Shown here one piece after another: positions 10,701-20,200 of a stretch of 64,000 nt of DNA. The DNA is from Antedon mediterranea (lineage: Eukaryota > Echinodermata > Crinoidea > Comatulida > Antedonidae). Every line of letters starts with the position of its first letter. Positions within the stretch are counted from its first letter, which is position 1. The DNA lies in the NCBI RefSeq assembly GCF_964355755.1, contig NC_092676.1, positions 30,143,871 through 30,207,870 of the forward strand, given 5' to 3'. The notes under the pieces are model-generated. The model was not told the origin of the DNA and ran no database searches. It saw only the letters and a program-made list of their open reading frames with translations. The position numbers and the translations under genes are program-made.

Positions 10701-13700
10701 GCCTAGGGGACCAGTCGTCGTCAGAAGCTGATCGTAAATGTGAGAAAAGAAAGAAAAGAAAATCACTGTCAAACAAAAACACTACTTGTACCCCACGTCG
10801 GACATCACACCAAGAATTTACTGCACACCAAAAATCCATAAAATGAATAATCCGTTACGTCCCATAGTCGATTATACGGGATCCATTATGTACAATTTGT
10901 CACGAAGCTTAGCCGACATTCTCGTACCACTAGTTGGAAACAGCATCCATCATGTTACCAATTCGCTTGAATTTGTCAATGACATAAAGGACATTAAGTT
11001 ACAGCCAAATGAAACATTGGTCTCTTATGATGTAGTGTCATTATTTACCAAAACACCAGTCAACAAGTCCCTCAAAATAATTGAAGAACGCTTACACTGT
11101 GATAAACAACTATCAGAGAGAACGTGGTTACATATCAACGACATTATGGAATTGCTTCAATTGGTCCTCACCACCACATATTTCAGCTTCAGAGGGGATA
11201 TCTACCAGCAAAATTCAGGTATGGCCATGGGTAGTCCATGTTCTCCGATTGTTGCGAATTTATTTATGGAATGGCTGGAAAATGAGGCAATAACTACAGC
11301 TCACACCGACATAAAACCGAGGATGTGGAAAAGGTATGTAGATGACATTATAACAATAATTCCCAAGGATGCGACACAACCATTATTACAACACTTAAAC
11401 AAAATCGATGATGACATTAATTTCACTTGCGAAGAAATGTCCTTAACAGACAACTCTATCCCATTCTTGGATACGCTAATTTTAGTTGATGGGGAAGGCA
11501 ACATCAACACTAAAGTTTTTAGGAAAGCCACCCACACAAATCAATACTTGGACTTTAACTCACATCATCCTCTACAACACAAGTTATCCGTTATCCGCAC
11601 ACTTCTACACAGATGTAACACGATAATCACAAATAATCCAGACAAACAGAACGAAACTGAGATGATACATACTTCACTTAAACAATGCAACTACCCTACA
11701 TGGACGATTAGAAAGGTACAACGTAACCTAGAAAAACAAAAAACGGACAAACAACCCGAAACAGAAGATATAAGAGGGTCGATATCCATCCCATATATTC
11801 AAGGCCTGTCAGAGAAAATCAAGAGAACATTTAAAAAATATAACATACGAACATACTTTAAACCATCTAACAAAATTAAAAACTTAATCGTCCGACCGAA
11901 AGATAAAGCATGCAAAGAGGATTCCTGTGGTGTCGTCTACAAAGTGGGGTGCACCAACTGTGAGATGGTGTACATTGGGGAAACGGGTAGGGCACTCAAA
12001 ACCAGAATTAAAGAGCACAAGAAAGATGTTGAGGAAAACACACAGAACATGCAGACGCGTGCATCACGGAAAGTTTCGTCCTCCATTTTACATAAATCAG
12101 CAATCACGGACCATATGACCACACACAACCACATACCTAACTGGGATAAGATAGAGGTACTACACAAAGAACAAGTTTGGCTTAAACGTAAAATTAAAGA
12201 AAGCATCAGCATAAGAAAGCAAAATAAAAATACAAAGATGAATAGAGACGAAGGCGCGCACCAACTATCTCACATTTACGATCAGCTTCTGACGACGACT
12301 GGTCCCCTAGGCTACACAACAAAATCATCTAGTGGCTGGAAAGGAGACCAATCGGCGCCATAACGCATCATAGCAACTGAAGAAGTCAAGCTGACAGCTA
12401 GACGAAACTGTCTTGCCAACGTAAGTTTTATTGGTTTACTATCAAAGAACTACTTATATTATTATACGAATCGAAACCAGAAGAAATGTTTTCATTAATG
12501 ATCACGAAGTCTTTAATTTCAAAATCGTAAATATTTATTTAGGTTATTTCATAATAGAAAACATATGCTGCTGTAACACAGTGTTTGCACTGTATTGTCC
12601 CTTACCTCTGCAAGGTCTGTGGGAGTTCCTTTAACTTGTAATACTTTGTTAGCTATTGAGATCAGGCGGCTGAAACATTGAACAGAAAAAGGAAAATTCA
12701 CATTTGAGTCATCAAAAAGGGTAAGTAACAAAACAAACGTCTAAAGATAAATCAAATTTAATCAAATTGTAATTGGCAACTTACCAAAGTTTAAAAAGGT
12801 AATTAACAATACGACTTGCTTCATTTTCAGTGTATGCAGTTTGGATTGCTCCCTCAAACAGGGCAAGATGATGTACAAGTTGAATAGCCTCTTCTTCCAG
12901 GAGTAAATTAGTATCCGCATCTAGATTTAAAGACACACCACTCTTTCTACAAATACTAAAGAAGTAAGATATTGTAAATCAAAACGAACATTTGTAAAAA
13001 ATACACAGTAGAAATGAAATGATAAATTTGTTTAGAACCTCTTTGATTTTCTGTTAGAAGGTCTGATCATGTGTCATAGTTACTGATCATGTGACATACC
13101 TACTGATCATTAGACATAGTTACTGATCATGAGACATACATACTGATCATGAGACATACATACTGATCATGTGACATACCTGCTTAGTCTAGCATGAGTA
13201 TACTGCAGAAACACACCAGTGTCTCCTTTGGCTTGTAAGGCTCTATCCCATTCAAACCTGTAATCTGACATCAATTTAGATTTCAAATCTTGAACTATAA
13301 TAGCAGAAACGCCGAGTGTTTCAGCAACGTGTTCCTCATCAACTTCACTTTCAAATTTCTTTGTGGCTAAAATATTAAATAAATTGTTTACTAATCGTAC
13401 TGTTGAGAATGATTACATGTTCAGAAAGAAAGTTCAGTACAAATTATAAACTTTTTTGTTTTGAGTAAACATTGAAAATTAATATACGGCTTTACCACGT
13501 TGAAACACCGGTTCTCGTCAGATCACCGAAGTTAAGCAACGTTGGGCCTGGTTAGAGCTTGGATGGGAGACCATCTGGGAATAGCGGGTGCTGTATACGG
13601 AGCTGGGGTCCCATTAGGCATTTGAAATCAGCACTGCTGACTCATATGGCAGCCCCTGCATCTAGTATCTGCCTCAGACCTCTGGTCAAGGTGGGCACTG

Positions 13701-16559
13701 GACGAGAGAAGCCCTTGATCAATATCAGGACCATTCAAGGTGCTTTAAACAGTCCTGGCTTTGTTTGTATCAAACCTGTTAGTGGCGGTAATTATCGCTG
13801 TTGGTTTCAATTGAATAAAAAAAAAAAAAAAAAAAAAAAAAAATTTATAAAATGTTTCATTTCTTACTTTTAGAGGCTCTCATGTTTTGCAGCATATGTA
13901 ACTTAGCCTCTTCTATAATATCTTCCAAAAAAACCACATTGCCTTTCCGAGTGCTCATGCCGAGGACGCGTCCAAATGATACATGATGACACCTTCCAAA
14001 AAAAAAAAAAATTCTTATTGTTGTTACAGTTACTGTTCTTGTAGTCGTCTTCTACTGAAGTCACATGACCGTCATTGACGGATACTTCTCTGCTGGTGTA
14101 CTCGAGATCTACCATGCTATACATATAATTTACAATTGATTTTATTGCAAATATTAAATCAGTGCTGTATTAAATACTTCAATTGGGGAGCATCTTAGAA
14201 CACATGTTCAGCTTTTGTGATTACATTTTATTATATACCCTGACCAAAATCTGATATGTTACCATACCTATCTGACCAATCATGGCCAATCTTACTAAGC
14301 GTCTGGAACAACCCAGAAAAATGATCTGCCTGGCTTTTATCTACAACATAATACATGTTGTCAAACTCGTAACGCTTGAATCGCTCAATGGCTGCAGCTA
14401 GGTCACGAGTAATGTACAGAGATGTGCCATCACTACGAGCAAGGGTCACGAACTTTGACATGGATCCATCAGGTGAAAGGTCAATTATGTCGGTTCCATT
14501 TCTGTTATTAAAAGAAAGATAACTATTTGTAATTTCTTGCATTCATTTTGCAAATAAACCAACCAAACTCTGTGCTGTACTTACATAGCTTTTTGAAGTA
14601 TATTTGTTTCTTTGAGTTGATTCGTAAGATCTTGAGCTGCCTGGCTTTTATCTACAACATAATACATGTTGTCAAACTCGTAACGCTTGAATCGCTCAAT
14701 GGCTGCAGCTAGGTCACGAGTAATGTACAGAGATGTGCCATCACTACGAGCAAGGGTCACGAACTTTGACATGGATCCATCAGGTGAAAGGTCAATTATG
14801 TCGGTTCCATTTCTGTTATTAAAAGAAAGATAACTATTTGTAATTTCTTGCATTCATTTTGCAAATAAACCAACCAAACTCTGTGCTGTACAGATCTTAG
14901 ATTCCCCAGAATATTCATCAAATTTTATTCCTAAATGCTTTAAAAGAAAAAAACAAAAACAATTTTTTAATTTAAAATTTATAGAAAAAAGGTATTATAC
15001 GGTAGTTATAAAATATTCATCATTTGTTTTCATTTTTACCTTGTATGTGTGTGAGTAATCAGAAACACTTTGATCACGAATTTCACGCCACAAACTTAAT
15101 ATTTCTTCATCGCCATCTTCCATTTTTCTAAAGATTTCTCTTGCTTTTATTTTGAACTCTGCGTTCACTTCAGCTTCGCTGTTAGCTGCTACATAAACGT
15201 CAAATAAAGATCTTGTTGAAAAGACAGTTTGGTTTTGTTTCTTCAATCCTGCTGCTAAAATACCAAACTGGGTTCCCCAGTCACCTAGGTAATTGATACT
15301 GGTCACCTGGTGTCCAAGCAATTTATGCAAATTTGTTAAAAATTGACCTATAACTGTTGACCGCAGATGACCAGCATGAAAAGGTTTTGCAATATTTGGA
15401 GAACTGAAAGGAATAACAAATTTCACTTAAAAATGATGTTTAATAATAAATTACTAAATTAGTATTCAATTGAAAAAAATTAATAAAAGAAACGCACCAA
15501 CCTGTATTCAATTATAACTTTTTTCTTTGGCTCATTTGATCTTGGAACGCCATACTGTTGGCCAGCTGAGTTTATTTTTCCTAAAACATACTAACAACAA
15601 ATAAAAAAAAAAAAGTAAATCATGGAATTTGTCCATTTATAAATTTCCCCGGAGTTTGCTGGGGATAATAAAGTTTTATTGAATTGAATTTATAAGTTGA
15701 GTAGTTAGAAGATGAGAAGCAAAATATAAGCTCTTTTTTTCTTACCTCAACAAATCTGGATGGTTTTATCTTAAAACTAATGTGAGTTGAGTCTATAGCA
15801 ATATTCTCAATGTACTTTCCGGGATGCGTTATCTAAAAAATAAATTACAATTATTTTATCTGATTTGTTTTGGTCTTTGAAATAAAAGCAAATTCAAATT
15901 TAAGTTGTTACCTTAGCAGCAACCTTTCCAGCATATTTTATGAGTTCAGAGTCTGAGAGTACTTGACCCGGATTCTGAATATCATTTAGGGACTTGACAG
16001 ACACACTTAATTCACCTCCACACCTAACAACAAAATTAAGTAAACCAAAAATGAAATTATTAATTATTTAGTATTAAAGTTACATTATGCACAGTAGAAC
16101 TACTATTTAGGGGATCAAGTGTCCCCTTAAATGAAAAGGATTTGATATTTAATTTTCAACTGATTAATGCTATTTTGTAACATTACCTTTTCTTTAACAT
16201 AAGTTGAGGAAAATTAATCAGTGGTAGAATTTGCTCTTCTGTCAAACCTATTGCCATGGAAACCTGCAAATACAATTTCAACATAAACAATTTAATATAA
16301 AATGTTACCATTTAATCCAAATTACATATACAACATGTATCGCAAATTAGGTACCGGTAGAATCAATTCTCCTAGGCTACCACTGGATATCCTCGCAGAG
16401 ATGGTTGTAAACCGCGGAAAATATGCCTTGTACTGTGGTCAAAATATTATCACGCTTCATTGATCTTGTAAATGCATGGGCCTAGCCTTTAACTTGCTTG
16501 AAAACGACTGTGTTCTTACCTGCTTTGCTACAATTTCTCGTAATTTTTTAGTCGCCATA
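7769..16559 (-). CDS. RARS2: Mitochondrial arginyl-tRNA synthetase
   Basis: Fourteen exons, in gene order: 16521-16559, 16187-16263, 15912-16023, 15746-15832, 15502-15590, 15040-15403, 14892-14937, 14585-14636, 14268-14501, 13868-13992, 13180-13366, 12785-12946, 12606-12669, 7769-7855. All phases agree and give 574 residues, close to the family length as I recall it. The enzyme charges mitochondrial tRNA-Arg. The class I signatures are HAGH at 144-147 and MSTRK at 379-383 (KMSKS equivalent), with [11 protein letters not shown] between and an anticodon-binding C-terminus ending [13 protein letters not shown]. The sequence resembles RARS2 rather than cytosolic RARS1. The last intron (7856-12605) holds a Penelope-like composite, intron 10 a 5S-headed SINE, and intron 7 is a copy of neighbouring sequence. 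The open, in-phase frame indicates a functional gene. Confidence 0.92.
7896..7907. repeat. Target-site duplication, left copy
   Basis: AATGATCACGAA, matched exactly at 12496-12507. The 12-bp direct repeat brackets the whole Penelope-like composite, with one base of ambiguity at the right edge. Confidence 0.85.
7962..7992 (-). ncRNA. Hammerhead-ribozyme-like core, left terminal repeat
   Basis: On the minus strand: CTGAAGA (7992-7986), then a potential stem GTC...GAC with an inner AGCT/AGCT pairing, then GAAA (7965-7962). Order and spacing are those of a hammerhead CUGANGA / stem II / GAAA core. Helix I pairing is weak and there is one extra A. Such ribozymes are known in Penelope-like elements; activity here is inference. 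Confidence 0.4.
8215..10527 (-). CDS. Penelope-like RT / GIY-YIG polyprotein, frameshifted near its end
   Basis: A 770-codon reading frame starting [10 protein letters not shown]. The reverse transcriptase region (about 245-640) has [13 protein letters not shown] (motif A), [16 protein letters not shown] (motif B) and YVDD at 499-502 (motif C). Next comes a cysteine-containing linker ([17 protein letters not shown]) that leads into the GIY-YIG endonuclease signature [17 protein letters not shown] around 711. Compared with the plus-strand copy, one base is missing near 8240. The frame therefore ends in an unrelated tail and loses the last ~80 residues, including the Glu-bearing KIKESI helix expected to complete the nuclease site. 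The element copies its RNA at nicked target DNA. This copy is probably not autonomous. Confidence 0.85.
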   Translation of the reverse strand: MFSLLREKYGQDLVRLLRKGEIVGKKIARFRNHRTFTLRCKQEDITPRSLRLNFPLKTKKGYDIIKKAQKGLVGERIRNTTNKIKNLNEEFKRIEEKICNIVDLDDKATITHHFANIRESEFKKTKDIHINKLDIQLNIRDKKNTDGLQSTGSQRKKWVINLSNRRLTHTENYVLTKGLNYAITKPNHPTEELIVATESACNLLPEIEKDQLRGKMVSLIKSTKPPTPNVTKEEMQALNNIAKDKTIMVLPADKGRATVILNTKEYDEKVRNMLSDTDTYTLLKKNPTSSYKKKLITVITRLLKEKKITVKQKHYLYPTSDITPRIYCTPKIHKMNNPLRPIVDYTGSIMYNLSRSLADILVPLVGNSIHHVTNSLEFVNDIKDIKLQPNETLVSYDVVSLFTKTPVNKSLKIIEERLHCDKQLSERTWLHINDIMELLQLVLTTTYFSFRGDIYQQNSGMAMGSPCSPIVANLFMEWLENEAITTAHTDIKPRMWKRYVDDIITIIPKDATQPLLQHLNKIDDDINFTCEEMSLTDNSIPFLDTLILVDGEGNINTKVFRKATHTNQYLDFNSHHPLQHKLSVIRTLLHRCNTIITNNPDKQNETEMIHTSLKQCNYPTWTIRKVQRNLEKQKTDKQPETEDIRGSISIPYIQGLSEKIKRTFKKYNIRTYFKPSNKIKNLIVRPKDKACKEDSCGVVYKVGCTNCEMVYIGETGRALKTRIKEHKKDVEENTQNMQTRASRKVSSSILHKSAITDHMTTPTTYLTGIR
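10606..10636 (-). ncRNA. Hammerhead-ribozyme-like core, internal terminal repeat
   Basis: Same core as at 7962-7992: CTGAAGA at 10636-10630 and GAAA at 10609-10606 on the minus strand. It lies upstream of the minus-strand ORF, where a self-cleaving motif would define the 5' end of the element RNA. Confidence 0.4.
10786..12363 (+). pseudogene. Penelope-like RT / GIY-YIG, 5'-truncated inverted copy
   Basis: A 525-codon frame colinear with residues 317 onward of the minus-strand ORF. It contains YVDD at 184-187, [20 protein letters not shown] (381-400) and the complete C-terminus with [12 protein letters not shown], which the minus-strand copy has lost. It lacks the N-terminal ~315 residues and part of the RT fingers, so it cannot make a whole enzyme. 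The ORF runs into the terminal repeat and stops at 12363. Confidence 0.85.
12377..12407 (+). ncRNA. Hammerhead-ribozyme-like core, right terminal repeat
   Basis: CTGAAGA at 12377-12383 and GAAA at 12404-12407, with the same stem II as the other two copies. Downstream, AAACT (12405-12409) could pair with AGTTT a short way on to form helix III. Confidence 0.4.
12496..12507. repeat. Target-site duplication, right copy
   Basis: Exact partner of 7896-7907. Confidence 0.85.
13060..13180. repeat. ~20-bp tandem repeat overlapping a RARS2 splice donor
   Basis: About six copies of the type TACTGATCATGTGACATACC. On the minus strand each reads GGTATGTCACATGATCAGTA, so the real donor of RARS2 exon 11 (GT at 13179-13178) is the first of a run of similar GTATGTC strings. 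Confidence 0.8.
13482..13843 (+). mobile_element. 5S rRNA-headed SINE with long A tail
   Basis: Positions 13482-13599 match the 5S rRNA pattern (TACCACGTTGAAACACCGGT, TCACCGAAGTTAAGCAACG, CTTGGATGGGAGACC, GGGTGCTGTA). They carry changes from the animal consensus, so this is not a working rRNA gene. About 220 bases of non-rRNA body follow, then a run of about 26 A. This is the layout of SINE3-type elements, transcribed from the internal 5S promoter and mobilised by a LINE. It lies in RARS2 intron 10, antisense to the gene. Confidence 0.85.
14326..14580 (-). repeat. Donor segment of the RARS2 local duplication
   Basis: These 255 bases (most of intron 8 and the 5' part of exon 9) reappear, apparently identical, at 14637-14891. 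The match starts and stops abruptly at both ends. Confidence 0.85.
14637..14891 (-). repeat. RARS2 intron 7: exact copy of intron 8 / exon 9 sequence
   Basis: The copied block begins with GT and ends with AG in gene orientation and fits exactly between exon 7 (...AAGATCT) and exon 8 (CTCAAGATCT...). The copied exon fragment inside cannot be used as an alternative exon: exon 7 ends in phase 1 whereas this exon needs phase 2. Joining exon 7 to exon 8 keeps the frame and family alignment (GESKISQDLTNQL). Confidence 0.8.
15600..15700. repeat. Possible LINE 3' tail fragment
   Basis: CCCCGGAGTTTGCTGGGGAT then AATAAAGTTTTATTGAATTG and a short repeated tail, in RARS2 intron 4. The hairpin plus simple-repeat end resembles truncated non-LTR retrotransposon ends. 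Weak call. Confidence 0.3.
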
Positions 16560-17231
16560 CTATAATATTTAACAATATATCGATTACTTCAAAATCAACA
16601 ACAAATTATAATTTCTATCGTCATTTTATCGGATAACGAAGAGGATGATTCAATCCGAGATTTCTATGTTTTTGTTGACATGTGCGTTTTGTTTTGTGAG
16701 GGCGCTGTGTTGTAAATATCTGAAAAACCCCGCGAAATAATTTTTACAACACCATCACATCTGACTTTACTTGCCAGGAACGACTACATATTAATAGTAA
16801 ATATGCTACTTTATTGACACCTAATTAATATATAACTCTTTATATGATATTTATACCGATTTCTTCAATACAAATATATATCTGTAGTTTATGTAATCCT
16901 AGTGTGCATCATAAAAATGGTAACATTTTAACAACATGTTCCGTTAGGCCTGCATGATGGTGATCAATAAATGACAATCCAGAATCATGCCTGCCTGCTG
17001 GATGTGCTCGTGCTTGGTTGGTGTGAATGAGATGGTATTCGAGAAACCAGCCTAGAGAGAAACCACTACAGTTCATATATTATTATTACCTTAACTTCCG
17101 ACTAGACTAGATGATATGTTAAAAAGAATAGAAAGTCTATTAAATAAAATATTATTAATAATAATAATTAATATTATATGATTGTCACTTTATTTTAAAT
17201 TTTGGATTTTTTTATTTTTTCATTAGAAAAA
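16560..17231. promoter_or_regulatory. Shared divergent promoter region of RARS2 and CHAF1B
   Basis: The two ATGs are only 672 bases apart and point away from each other, so the start sites must lie in this interval. CCCCGCGAAA at 16728-16737 resembles an E2F site (TTTCGCGGGG on the other strand), which would suit an S-phase gene such as CHAF1B. No TATA box stands out. Confidence 0.5.
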
Positions 17232-20200
17232 ATGAAGTTGGATACACCAGAGATATCATGGCATGGACGTGACCCCGTTTACAGCATTGATGTGCAGAAA
17301 ACCAAAAAGCGCACACGCCTAGCAACAGGGGGTGCAGACAACAAAATACGTGTAAGCAATTCAATACTTATTTATCTGTACGTTTCTGTAAATTTAGTAG
17401 CATTTTTTTTCAATTTGTGCTTTTATCATTTATTTATTTAGTCCTTTAACTTAAAATCTTTATACTTCTGTATTTATAATTGTTGTCTTGAATATAGATA
17501 TGGTATTTGACAGTTGATAATGATGGTAAGCCTTGGGTTGAGTTTGCTTCTAACTTATCAAGACACACTAAAGCAGTGAACGTTGTAAGGTTCTCAACAA
17601 CTCAAAATCTACTAGCATCTGCTGGTGATGGTTAGTATTCAAATAATGAATGTTTATGAGTGTAATAGTACAAATAATGGCATTAGGACATTTTTTCTGT
17701 ACCCTAAAAAAGTACTATTGAATGACCATTCAATAGTGCGTACGATTGCATGCCATGTGACCCACAATCGTCCAATCAAATGACAGGAATGTATTCAACC
17801 AATAATTCCACTTCTGTAAGCATGTTTATACATACAATTGGTACTAATTGTACTGTAAATATGTTATATATTCAGTGTTTCAACTGTAAAATTACTACGG
17901 AAGTTGGAAAAGACTTACATAATGATTTATTCTATCTTTATATTTGTTATATTTAGAGAGTGTAATCTATTTATGGAAACTTCAAGAAGGTCAGGTCGGG
18001 TCATCATTTATGGACAAAGAGGAAGAAATAGAAAACAAAGAAAGTTGGACTGTTCACAAGATGTTACGGTAAATAAATAAATATAAACTAGTTCTTCAAG
18101 TTGTATTTATATTTCCTATTATTATTTATAAACTGTATCTTAAATTACTTAATTAATTTTCTTTTTAGAGGTCACTTAGAAGATGTATATGACCTCTGTT
18201 GGTCTAAAGACTGCAACCAGCTTGTATCTGGGTCTGTAGATAACAGTGCAATTGTCTGGGATATAAACAAAGGTATTAACATCATGTTCAACATCTTATA
18301 TTTTACAAAATAACCTTCCATGTATATGCATTTATATCAATTATATAACTTAATATGTATTTGGATAATTTGTAATTAGATATTATTGCACTTCTACTGA
18401 TAATTCTCTTTTGCAGGTGAAAAATTATTTTTATTGAAAGACCACAAGAATTATGTTCAAGGAGTGGCCTTTGACCCTCTAAGTCAGTATGTTGCAACAT
18501 TCAGCTGTGACAGGTATGTTATACATTAATGTTGGAATCAAAAGACAACTGCCCATTAAAGATATTATAATGAGATATCCCGGACCTTGGCATTGGAAAG
18601 CAAGTACGTTAACACTAAGCTACAGCTCCACTATTTCATGTATTTATTGTATTACAGATCTTGTAGGGTATACAGTCTTCAATCTAAACGATGTGTTAAT
18701 CACCTGACAAGGATGTCAGTCACCTCAACAAACAGTGTTGGAGAGGTAAATGTTTCCGTATTTTAAACATTTATTGAACATGCTTTATTAAAAAGCCTAT
18801 TCAACTGGTAGCTCATGAGCTGCTCTCAGTGTTTGGATAGAAACAGCAAGGATTTAAAAAACTAGATCTCCTCAAAACATACCAGTTGAATTTGAAAGCA
18901 TATATTACAATGGTATAATGTCAACTCTCCCATTCATTTTATTTTATAGCCACAGCAAAAACAGGTTCGCATGTTTCACGATGATGACAGCTTAAAATCG
19001 TTCTTCCGTCGACTGTCCTTCAGCCCTGATGGGGAGTTGTTGATTGTACCATGTGGTGTGTATGATGCTGGGGAAAGTAGTACATTAAATACTACATTTG
19101 TTTTCTCAAGAACATCGTTAAGCAAGTATGTTCAATCAAAGTGTTTTGTAAATTTATTAGGTTTTACAAAGAAGCATACTAACATCTCTTTAAACGCTTT
19201 TTTTTGTACTAAAATTATGATGGATTCTTCTAGGCCTGTGCTTCACTATCCTGGACCCACCAAACCCACTGTTGCTGTGCGCTGTTGCCCTGTGCTCTTT
19301 GAGTTGAAAAACAAACAAACAGAGGAAGAAGCTGGACAAACAAACAAACAAACAAATGGAGAGCAGATATTGAAAAATAGAGAGAGGGTTGAAGGAACTG
19401 AAGAAGAAATGAATGGAAAGAAAGATGATTCAGATGTTAACAATACTAAAAATAAACCAAAATCATTATTTAAGTAAGTCACTATTTGTGTAGCCTTATA
19501 ATTATATCCTATACATAGTCCTTTTGTTTGTGTAGCCTTCCATACTTATACAATCATTTGTTTTGTGTAACCTCCTATATGTAGTAATTATTTTGTGTAG
19601 CCTTTCATACTTAGGCAGTAATTCTGTATTGCAGAGCCTCCTATATGCAGTAATTTTGTTTGTGTAGCCTTCCATACTTAGGCAGTAATTTTGTTTTGTG
19701 TAGCCTCCCATACTAATACTGTCACTTTTGTATAGTCTTCCATATCGGATGATTTTTGCAGTTGCATCAGAGGATTCCATTATTTTGTATGACACTGAGC
19801 AAACAACACCATTTGGACTCATATCCAAGATACACTATCAACAGATTAATGATATATCATGGTATGTAATGCATAATTTAATTTTATTGCCCTCGGTATA
19901 TCCTCCGGTATAATCCCACTTCGGGTCTAATCCCACTTCGGGTCTAATCCCACTCCCTACTTTATCTCTGATTTCACAAACAGGCATATCCCTGTTCATA
20001 GTCCCAGTATTTACTTTTGGTCTGGATGTAGGCCTCTAGCCAGTTCAGATGAGTTTTTACAAGAAATGCTTACCAAAATATTTTTTTTTTCTGAGCCAGG
20101 GTTTTCTCGGGTATAGTCCCACCCCCAAAGTTGGCCCAATTTAGTGTTCTAAGGGGATGGGATTATACAAGAGGATATTTTGCTTTTAACTATTGTATAT

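Larger units (their letters stand above)
7908..12495. mobile_element. Penelope-like retroelement, head-to-head inverted composite
   Basis: About 4.6 kb in RARS2 intron 13. A long minus-strand copy (7908-10744) is followed by a 5'-truncated plus-strand copy (10745-12495) starting inside the reverse transcriptase. Terminal-repeat-like segments occur three times: 7908-8104 and about 10552-10744 in the same direction, and about 12285-12480 inverted. The right end runs a short way into the start of the ORF. A single 12-bp target duplication flanks the complete structure, so it entered as one event. Partial tandem and inverted copies are typical of Penelope-like elements. The translated copies agree over hundreds of residues, so the insertion is young. 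Confidence 0.9.

Noticed and set aside
13482-13599. Functional 5S rRNA gene
   Set aside because: It carries several changes from the animal consensus and is fused to a non-rRNA body with an A tail, so it is the head of a SINE.
14585-14853. A second copy of RARS2 exon 9 as a mutually exclusive exon
   Set aside because: Exon 7 ends in phase 1 and the copied exon needs phase 2. The copy also lacks its 3' part and donor, so it cannot be spliced productively.
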